Assembly (NCBI GenBank): GCA_023213395.1
Contig: CM041465.1
Span: 185,821,741-185,885,740, forward strand
From: Cycas panzhihuaensis
Lineage: Eukaryota > Cycadophyta
Length of the DNA: 64,000 nt
Reading direction: 5' to 3'
Below the pieces are notes generated by a model. The model was not told where the DNA came from. It saw nothing but the letters and a program-made list of their open reading frames with translations, and ran no database searches. Shown here piece after piece: positions 56,440 through 64,000 of this stretch. The stretch's first letter is position 1; the number at the start of each line of letters is the position of its first letter. A program made the translations under genes and the position numbers.

Positions 56440-57664
56440 TAAAAATTTTATTTTACATAGAGTTATTAGCGCTTTTGTGGCCATAACTTCTCTCCAACTT
56501 ATCAGTTTCAGACGAAACCTACCCCAATAGATCAGAAATTTTCTGTACACCGATTTTGACTGGTCATATGACCAATTTGGTGCCAATTTGACCCTATTTC
56601 AACCATTTTAACATTAGACTTTCAAAATTTCACATTTTTTACAAAATCGTTTTTAGAACTGGCTGTCATTTATTTCTGGTAAATTATTTTCTGCCCAAAT
56701 TTCCTCTACAGCGATCTACGTTATATAGACTTTAATACCCACTTTTTACTTCAAATTTTGAGTTCATCTTCATTAATATTTTAATCGCTGAAATAACGAA
56801 TTTAGTTATTTTTTGCCTATTTCCTAACATTCTATATAAAAATACCTGTTACATTTTTCACTATAACTTTCTCATTTTTTACCAGATTTCAATTCCTTCA
56901 GCTTCGTTGGGAAGCTGACTCATTTCTCTTCATTTTGACATATTTTTTATATATTTTGACATTATCTTCCTAAATTTCAAATCAGTCAAATTTGAGGTAC
57001 CTTATTGCTCTAAATCTACTGTTTTTTACATTTTTTTAATATATTTTCAAAAATTTTCAATTGAAAGAACATTGATTACTTCATAAATAATATTTGATCC
57101 TTTGTTCAATTTTTTTTAAAAGTTAATTAGTAATTTTATGCAAATTTTGACTACCTTGCTCCTGTTAGGCTCCATAAGGAGGTCCATATCTTTGCATTAT
57201 TCAAATTGTGATTTATTGGTACCTATTTTCAAAATCGTTTATTTCATTGGATTCACACCTCATCAATCTACATATTGGTAAAATTTTAAATTATTCTGAC
57301 ATTATTCAATATAGTTTTTAAGCTATTAAAGTTGAGCATATACATATATCCTAATAAGCTTGTCTTCTTTCAAAATTTTAAGAAAATTCTAGTTATATCT
57401 CATTGTTTACTCAAAGCTTCTACTTGATCTTTCTACAAGCATTTTAAATTGTTTTGAACTAGCATTTGTTCATAAGGCAATATATATATTTTTCAAAGCA
57501 AAGTTATTTTTATACAAAAAGGAAATTTTTTATATTGAAGATTTACCTTACTTATTTGAGAAATTGGCATTTTTTGAAAACTTTTCATTCTCAAGAGTTT
57601 ATTTTAGTTTTTGCATAAGTGAAATTCTTTTTAAAGTTTGCTTATTGATTACATTGCTTTCAAA
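56440..57664 (+). other. H shared AT-rich leader
   Basis: Near-continuous alignment with B 26180-27380: CAGTTTCAGACGAAACCTA, AATAGATCAGAAATTTTC, GGGAAGCTGACTCATTTCTC, CTCCTGTTAGGCTCCATAAG. It joins the ORF directly, without the block found in B and E. Confidence 0.65.
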
Positions 57665-58468
57665 ATGGCACAATTCTCCATTTTTGATGGCCATAACTTT
57701 TCACTATGGTATGACACCATGCAAACTTATTTTATTGAACATGATCTTTTAAAGTATTTACAACATGAATGTGACCTTAGCATTAAAGAAAATTTTAGAA
57801 AAGATAATGAAGTTTTAGGTTTATTATTTTGCACTATGATTGATGATGTCTTTTCACTAGTTTTTGAATTAACAACATCTAAGTCTGTTTGGGATTTATT
57901 GATTTCTATTTATGGGGGAGATACCCCCAATGTATTTGATGAAATTTTTGATGAGCATGTGAGACAGATAATAGAACAGATAGATCATGACGACAACAAC
58001 CATGAGGATTCAGATCAAATGCAGGACCACCTTGTTGCACAAGGAATTGATCCTCTATTTGAGGGGGAGCATGAAGACAAATCTTATGACATAACGAAGA
58101 ATGAACCTAATGATATGACAAATGTTCAAAGCATAAAGAGTACAAAAGTTCAAGTTCAAAGCCTTCCTAATGTTCCAGTTGACAAAGTCCAAATTATAGC
58201 TATTCATCTACATTTACATCAAGTTTCATCTACCTATAGTCTTCCTACATCATTCTATGATAAAGAGATATACGTGACTATAAGAGTGAGAAGAGTTGAT
58301 AAAGATCAAGATCAGAATTTCAAAGTCATTTTCAAGTACCAGTTCCATAAGTTCAAGGAAAAGATACAAGTGTTCGTGCTGACATTAAGGGGGAGAATGT
58401 TGGGTGTAATGTCATCACTCAACTCCCTCTTACCTACCAGGATTGTACACCTCTATTTAGACATGTGA
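57665..58468 (+). CDS. H GAG-like protein, intact, 267 residues
   Basis: ATG 57665 is chosen over an in-frame ATG at 57638 because it aligns with the Gag starts of A1, A2 and other copia elements (MAQFSIFDGHNF). Residues ~1-95 are Gag-like (YFIEHDLLKYLQHECDLSIK, KDNEVLGLLFCTM, ELTTSKSVWDLLISIYGG). Residues ~96-160 are acidic (QIIEQIDHDDNNHEDSD). The C-terminus, IYVTIRVRRVDKDQDQNF and FKYQFHKFKEKIQVFV, is basic and unlike Gag. There is no zinc knuckle. The frame crosses the polypurine tract and ends ~70 bases inside the 3' LTR. Conservation in A1 and A2 supports a real product, perhaps binding RNA or particles made by a partner element (inference). Confidence 0.8.
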   Translation: MAQFSIFDGHNFSLWYDTMQTYFIEHDLLKYLQHECDLSIKENFRKDNEVLGLLFCTMIDDVFSLVFELTTSKSVWDLLISIYGGDTPNVFDEIFDEHVRQIIEQIDHDDNNHEDSDQMQDHLVAQGIDPLFEGEHEDKSYDITKNEPNDMTNVQSIKSTKVQVQSLPNVPVDKVQIIAIHLHLHQVSSTYSLPTSFYDKEIYVTIRVRRVDKDQDQNFKVIFKYQFHKFKEKIQVFVLTLRGRMLGVMSSLNSLLPTRIVHLYLDM

Positions 58469-58793
58469 TGCTCAACATGTTAAGGTAAGTTGAGTTAGTT
58501 TCATTTGAGTTAAGTTGTATTATTTTATTATTAATTTGAATTCAGGGGTTGGGGAGTTTCCCTCCTCCCCCAAACTATAAATGTTAAGGGGTGTACAACC
58601 CTGGTGTTTTTAGACACCACATACTTTTGAGGAAGATTTGTAATACTCATTCTACTACAATGGATTGAACAATAAGGCTCTCATGTGTTTATGCTATTGT
58701 AATGGTGATACACTGCTGTATTGATGCAATACTAGTTTATACTTATTTGATATATGTTCTAACCTGTTAGTCTTGCAAGAATATTTTCCTTCA
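58398..58793 (+). repeat. H 3' LTR
   Basis: 396 bp, TGTTGGGTGTAATGTC to TTTTCCTTCA, after the polypurine tract AAGGGGGAGAA. It is followed by about 80 bases of sequence matching the region after the 5' LTR, including two primer-binding repeats, before G resumes. Confidence 0.88.
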
Positions 58794-58873
58794 TTTGGTA
58801 TCAGAGTATTGTGGCTCCATATTTTTTCCATCATTTGGTATCAGAGCTTAGTTTGGCTCATAGTTTGCAAGTA

Positions 58874-59400
58874 TGCCTAAGGATACTAGGAAGAGTGGCA
58901 TATAGTTCTCTTAAATGATCAATTTTGATATGACCCATGTGAGCATGTTATAGGGCCTCTTGGGACAGCTTTCGAAAAGTCAGGGTTGTGGTAAAAGCAG
59001 AGTCATCATCAATATAGTTAGCTTTAAAGGATAGCGAGTCAGTTAGGTGAAAAAGTTTTCCATTAAGAATTCTGATCATAACCACAGCATTTGAAGGAGG
59101 GTGAATGACCCTGAGAGTTTGATTATTTATAGTTATACTAAGATCAAATCCATGAGAGATAAGGTTGGAGGTAGAGTAGGTTCTGCTTCAGAATAGGAAT
59201 ATATAAAATATCAACAAGGGTAAAATATAGAAGGCATGGGAGTTTTAGGCAAACAATTCTAAGTCCTTTGGCTGACTAAAATGATTTTTCAGCCATGTGT
59301 ACAACACCATGAAAATTAGAGTCAAAATCCTAAAAGAGCTAATGATGACAAGTTATATATTGTGTTACTCTAGTATCCATGATCCAAGATGAAGTATTTG
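58874..59400 (-). pseudogene. G protease and pre-integrase, right of H
   Basis: Minus strand: SSWIMDTRVTQYITCHH near 59345-59395 stands for the retropepsin active site (DSGAS changed to DTRVT, so catalytic Asp kept but Gly lost). Further along are HVSMLTWVISKLI-like and YATLPSILRH up to the H junction. Stops present. Confidence 0.7.
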
Positions 59401-59599
59401 AGGTGGCACTATTTACAACTCCAAATGGTGAAGGTAAAAGTGAATAAACATAGCCATAATGAGCCTCAATATACTCAATAGATCTATCAACAACATTTGA
59501 TGAAGTGGTCCTGATTCTTTGAAGGTATGCATAAGCAAATTGTGTTCCACCAAAAATATCTTCAAAAGAAGTATTATCAACATTATGTATACCATGGCA

Positions 59600-60620
59600 C
59601 TGTTGATAGCTTAGTACTTTATTGGTGGTAGTTCTATAATTTTTGGCATAGTGTCCTTTTATATTACACCTTTGGTACACAATTATTTGATTTCTAGTCT
59701 CATAAGAAGTATTGGATTGGTTAGATTATCTCTAATTACTAGATCTGGGTCTAGGTTGATTATTTTAGCCTTGGTATTTGAGACTATTTTTATTGGATTT
59801 GAGGAGCCTATTGACTAAGAGAACATTGTCCTTATTGTCTACCTCTACCTCTTCCACGAGAATTACCACCTCTACAAGAGTATTGACCTTGATTTTTGGT
59901 ATAAAAAAGATCTTCTTCCATTTCAAAAGTAGCATCAGTTGGATCTGATGTAGTGGCAAAGTTGGTATCAAAGATCTTATTAAATTGAATGAACTTATTA
60001 TCAAGAGCCTTAAAGTTTAGGGTCTTCAAAGTGCCACTAGATTGAAGACTTCCCAATAAAGTTTTATACTTTGAGATATGGAGATATGACTAAATCAAGA
60101 AAGCCCATGTAATGCATTAAGTTTTGAAATCTTTATTAATGGCTTGCTTGATTAGCTGAAGGAGATTGATTATCTCACTTACATGTCTTTTTTATATTTT
60201 TAATTTGTTCATCTTCAGCATTAAGTGAACAAATTCTAAGTTTGATTTAATGTCGAAGTTCTTCTTAAGAACTTCAAGAACTTTCCATGTTGTATTATGT
60301 ATAGTTTTATCAATAAGATTATGTAGGAAATAATTAGTGATAAGAAGTATCCCTACATAGATTTTATCATCATCAAGTTCCCATTGGTATTTGACTATAG
60401 CTTCAGTGGGAGCAATTGGAGCACCTCCTCCAGAAGTAGTTGTGGTAGTTGTAGTAGCAACAAATAGTATAAGTTCCAAGTGATATCTCCAAAAACCTTC
60501 ATACTTTGCAGTATTTCTGACATCAATGAACCACATGTTCTAATTTTCTTTCCCTTTAAGAATATAGTTCACATTTTGCTTGAACTATGAAGATATGGTA
60601 TCCTTTGAGAAGGGAAGAAA
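59600..60620 (-). pseudogene. G Gag with zinc knuckle
   Basis: Minus strand: NMWFIDVRNTAKYEGFWRY, a Thr-rich run, VKYQWELDDDKIYVGILLIT, TTWKVLEVLKKNFDIKSNLE, then SLQSSGTLKTLNFKALDNKF, an Arg/Gly-rich RGGNSRGRGRGR, and a knuckle CNIKGHYAKNY lacking its first and last Cys in part. Copia Gag of a lineage different from B/E. Confidence 0.8.
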
Positions 60621-62591
60621 TAAATAAGGGATTATAAAAGTGATAGAAATAAATAACTAATCACTATTTATAAATAGAAGATGCAATAGAGTAGTATAGT
60701 AGAAGGAAGAAGAAGTGAGAATAGTTGCTCAAAGATAAAGGGAGTAACTTAGAGAAAAGTCATCAACACTTATGACAAATATTAACATGACACAGTAGGA
60801 ATATGAGAAGCACTATGATGAAAATTAGCCATTAATGCTTGTGGCAAATATTAACCTGACACATCAGGAATATGGGAAGTACTATGATTGTGATTACACT
60901 ATGGATCACTTTTTACAAATAAGTAAGTGATCAATATACAAGATTATAGGCCAATGTAGAAGCTGATATCATTGGGTATACACAACTTAAAACTCAAATG
61001 TAGGATGTGTAATTAACCCAATAAGCTCTAACTTGTGTCCAACATGTAGTTGAGGTTGTTAAAGGGATGCTTAGGCTTTTAGTATAATTAAGTTAGCTTT
61101 CACCTACGATACCCACAATTGTTCTTGGTGATGAAATCCAAGTCACAAAGGAGCCTAGGTACTCCCAATCCTCATCTAGTTCACTAATGAATAACTATAT
61201 ACCTCCTCTGAAGAGTGGTACATGCATACCCATGGCTATGACAGATATTAGATCGAGTATATTTTAATCTTATATTAAAGTTTCAGTTTTCCTAGTTATT
61301 TATCAAGATGATCCATAGTTGAGACACAATAGTATGGCTAATAAAACCTCACCAATATTTCGATTTAGTTGAGTCCCAACTTGAAACCCACACCTCCTTT
61401 ATAGCATGACATTCTACCAGCCAAGGTATCTCAACCTTGGCAAGTGTGTGAACAGGTACAAGATGGTAGAAAATAATATATATGATGTGTTCTTTTTAGG
61501 GAGAGTGAAAAGATTATCGAATTTGCATTAAACATGCATATAACTAAAAATATATTACTTGCTTAGAGTGTCTTTAGAGTGCTTGCTTAAAGTGATTTTG
61601 GAGTGATAAAATGTAATACTAATAAGTGAGTGAGGACACCATATATTACTTTGATCCAACTATTTTTTAACTCACTTTTACAATGGGCTTTTAAGCCTTA
61701 TAAAAAGAAGGAAGAAAATTTCTTCACTTTTTTTTTTAATACCAAAAAAGTAGTCTTCACTAAAATAGCAATAACCTTCTCCCATGAATTGAGTGTTAAT
61801 TTTTATGCTACAAACTAGACTTAGAGCTTCATCTTTAAGAAGTGGAATTAGGTCCAAATGAGTACTAAAAAACTTTTGGCAGTCCTACAAAGTTGGCAGA
61901 ATATATTTTTCTAAAATTCTTACTAAAAATACATGTTGTTCACTAAAATAGCAATAACTTTCTTATACGGCAATGAAATAATTGGGTGCTAGTTTTTATG
62001 CTAGAAACTAGACTCAAAGCCTTATCTTAGAAATTAGAATTAGGTTAGTTAGAGCTCTGTATAAGATTTTGTAGACTTATGAAGTTCAACAAGTAGATTT
62101 TATTTCTGCAAAAATTTTAGCTTGCTAATATCTCATCAACACATGATACCATATGAAATTTCCATCATATTTTAATCACAAGGATCCCAATATGGGCAAG
62201 GTGAGAGCATACAATGATGCATATTTTAAATTGCTCCAAATTCTTTAAAAAATGTAGGTAAAACCTCCCCTTGGAATCATTCTTCTAAAAGCTAAAAATA
62301 AATTGGTATCATTTTCCCTTGTTAAATAGACAAAAAGAGAGGAAAGAAAAGAAGAATAAAATAGTATAAATTACTACCAAAGGATTGGAATCATTGGGCC
62401 TTACAACTCCTTGTATTGTGCTTCCAAACTTACAAAAGAAAAAGGGAAAGTAAACAATACTAAATATGTTATGATAAGAACTTGAAAATATTTTTAAATC
62501 CACTTTCAAAATCTCCTTCACCACATGTATTATAGGGGAGAAGGAAGCGATGGCTCCATTGCAAGTGCAAGTGAGAAATATAAAGGAAGCA
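60621..62591 (-). other. G 5' leader, non-coding, with internal duplications
   Basis: No gene seen. Two local duplications: ~58-base units at 60761-60816 and 60831-60888 (ACAAATATTAACATGACAC), and ~100-base units at 61756-61853 and 61934-62046 (TTCACTAAAATAGCAATAAC). Confidence 0.6.
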
Positions 62592-62604
62592 AGCTCTGAT
62601 ACCA
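62592..62604 (-). other. G primer-binding site
   Basis: Minus strand TGGTATCAGAGCT, two bases inside the 5' LTR; initiator tRNA-Met type. Confidence 0.88.
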
Positions 62605-62606
62605 CA

Positions 62607-62903
62607 TGAAAAGAGTGGATCTATCCTTTATCTCCATGCAATAAACACAAAGGTAAACATGAGAGCAAGAGAAACTTGAGAGAAAAAGAGTAGCTCTCAT
62701 AAAATAGGAGGTAAGAATGAGCCTCCTTCATTAAGCTTTTACTTTTATATTAAGAGATGGAGTATTAGAGTTAGGTGAAATGAAATTATACATAATACAC
62801 ATAAAAGTGCATTTCACTTAAGTGATCTAATTTAAAGTTCACTTAAGACCCTTTTTAAAAATAATCAACTAGTGTAATGACCTTGTGATATTAACCTATT
62901 CTA
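62607..62903 (-). repeat. G 5' LTR
   Basis: 297 bp; on the plus strand starts TGAAAAGAGTGGATC and ends TTAACCTATTCTA. Partner of 49432-49729. Confidence 0.85.
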
Positions 62904-62908
62904 GATTC

Positions 62909-64000
62909 TTTCCCATCCTCTCTCATCTTAATATCTTTATCTGATTGAGAGTGCACTGTAAATCATCAATAATTTAATCAAAATTTTATTTTAATTTGGG
63001 AGTTTATTAATAGGCCTATTTTCTTTTCTTATGTTTCTTCAATGATTGAGTTTGTCCCCATCTATCTAAACTCCTTGGTTGATTTACATTCACCTTTTGA
63101 GCCTCTCTCTTTATCTACCTTTTAACTTAAAATCCTTCTTCTCATTGATCTCTTTCATTTAGATCATTTTGAAAATAATGAGATGATTGTTAAATATTTA
63201 GTAGGTTCATCTCCTAGTTTTCCTTATGGACATCATAAGTTGGGGTTCTTTAACGTCATAGTTAATTATTCCTAACCTTTGGAGTCTATTTCTTTAATAG
63301 AGCCTACCCCTCCTCATTTTGAGGAAGGAAATGCAATGCTTATAAAACAAACCATTGATATATACTTAGAGATAGGAGATGTTCTTAGAATTATTAAGTT
63401 GGGAGATAGTTATACTCCTAAGAGATCACTCTGTTTAAGGATATCTTTTGTGAGTTCCATTCAGTTTTCACGTAGGACTATAAAGATATACAAGGTCTTG
63501 ACTCTCAAGTTGTTAAACACAACATCACAGTTATTCTTAGTGCTAAACCTAAATGGAAAAAATAATGCCTTATTCATTCTTGCCTCTCCCTTGCTATTAA
63601 ATAAGAAGTAGAGAAGTTGTTAGGAGCTGGATTCATTAAGAGTGTTGATTATTCTCAATGAGTTTCTAACATAGTTCCTATTGTGAAAAAGAATGGCATA
63701 ATTTGAATCTGCATTGACTTTCATGATATCAATGATGTATGTCTTAAGGATAAATTCTCCCTCCCTTTTCTTGATCAGATTTGGAACTACACGACCAATT
63801 TTGAGGTAATGTCTCTTATGGATGGCTTTTCAGGATATAATCAGATCTTTATTGTACCTTGTAACTGTTATAAGACTGGTTTTACTACTCCTCGAAGCAA
63901 CTCTATTTATAAAGTCATGTCATTCAAGTATAACATATCAAAGAGCTATGGTAAATATTTTCTACAACTTGATTGGTAATATTATTATTATATATTTAGA
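62909..64000 (+). pseudogene. F: Ty3/gypsy reverse transcriptase, right of G, runs off the window
   Basis: The plus strand resumes the gypsy pol with frameshifts. It shows the region before RT, then FCEFHSVFT-like text near 63450, VSNIVPIVKKNGI, ICIDFHDINDVCLKDKFSLP, FEVMSLMDGFSGYNQIF and TGFTTPRSNSIYKVMSFKYN. These match the fingers and palm of plant gypsy RT (IDFRDLN, MDGFSGYNQI, PFGLKNA, here degraded). Stops include a TGA at Lys/Arg-rich ICID. The YxDD motif would lie just past the right edge. Confidence 0.82.

Larger units (their letters stand above)
52926..58873 (+). mobile_element. H: GAG-only LTR retrotransposon with intact ORF
   Basis: H has a 5' LTR at 52926-53331, an array of four primer-binding-site-like repeats, a ~4.1-kb leader, a single 267-residue ORF (57665-58468) and a 3' LTR from 58398. 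The LTRs differ by about 11 bases and one 10-base gap over ~400, so the insertion is fairly young. There is no protease, integrase or RT, so it must rely on another element; it fits the described class of LTR elements carrying only gag (TR-GAG type). Homology to the 5' end continues past the 3' LTR to about 58873. No clear target duplication. Confidence 0.85.
49432..62903 (-). mobile_element. G: Ty1/copia retrotransposon (minus strand) inserted in F
   Basis: LTRs 49432-49729 and 62607-62903 share CATTTCACTTAAGTGATCTA and GTTCACTTAAGACCCTTT. Flanking 5-mers GAATC (49427-49431) and GATTC (62904-62908) differ by one base. The primer-binding site lies at 62592-62604 and the polypurine tract at 49730-49740. 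Gag, protease, integrase, RT and RNase H follow in order on the minus strand, interrupted by H at about 52926-58873. Confidence 0.88.

Noticed and set aside
63279-63611. 110-codon plus-strand frame as a separate gene
   Set aside because: It overlaps decayed gypsy pol; protein-like matches to gypsy RT flanks occur in other frames around it.

Overview
This window is repeat-dense, AT-rich nuclear DNA of a land plant. The evidence is nested Ty1/copia and Ty3/gypsy LTR retrotransposons primed by initiator tRNA-Met (TGGTATCAGAGC next to the LTRs) and broken copies of plant nuclear genes, including a plastid HSP90 with its transit-peptide exon. I see no intact cellular gene, rRNA, tRNA, CRISPR array or bacterial-type operon. 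Many old, nested, little-purged elements suggest a very large genome, perhaps a gymnosperm; that is inference at low confidence. Element letters (A1, A2, B to J, Z) are mine.

Layout. (1) 1-7740: two copies of a GAG-only element in opposite orientation. A1 is on the minus strand and runs off the left edge; A2 is on the plus strand and ends in an LTR at 7305-7740. Between them lie broken, intronless pieces of unrelated cellular genes (plastid HSP90, a GT31 galactosyltransferase, an unidentified gene, a farnesol-dehydrogenase-like gene) and an LTR fragment J. (2) 7741-9236: nothing recognisable. (3) 9237-19844: a composite bounded by one LTR pair (Z) that contains a decayed minus-strand copia gag-pol (C1) with its own, different 3' LTR, plus two unidentified decayed reading frames. 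(4) 20069-34985: a plus-strand copia gag relic (I), then a minus-strand copia relic (D) split by a younger plus-strand copia element (B, 24214-32744) with a perfect 5-bp target duplication TCCAT. (5) 37365-64000: a plus-strand Ty3/gypsy relic (F) split twice, by copia element E (37991-46428) and by minus-strand copia element G (49432-62903). G is itself split by H (about 52926-58873), a GAG-only element with an intact reading frame.

How the parts relate. B, E, C1 and D carry full or partial gag-protease-integrase-RT-RNase H and all contain a conserved block of about 430 bp just upstream of gag. The A/H elements have only a short GAG-like frame and lack that block, but share a longer AT-rich leader with B and E. 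That suggests non-autonomous parasites of the B/E lineage. The leaders are very long (3.7-4.3 kb in B, E and H), vary between copies, and in A1 and H hold broken cellular gene pieces. This leader-capturing, GAG-only family, with a tandem array of primer-binding sites in H, is the best candidate here for something not yet well described.
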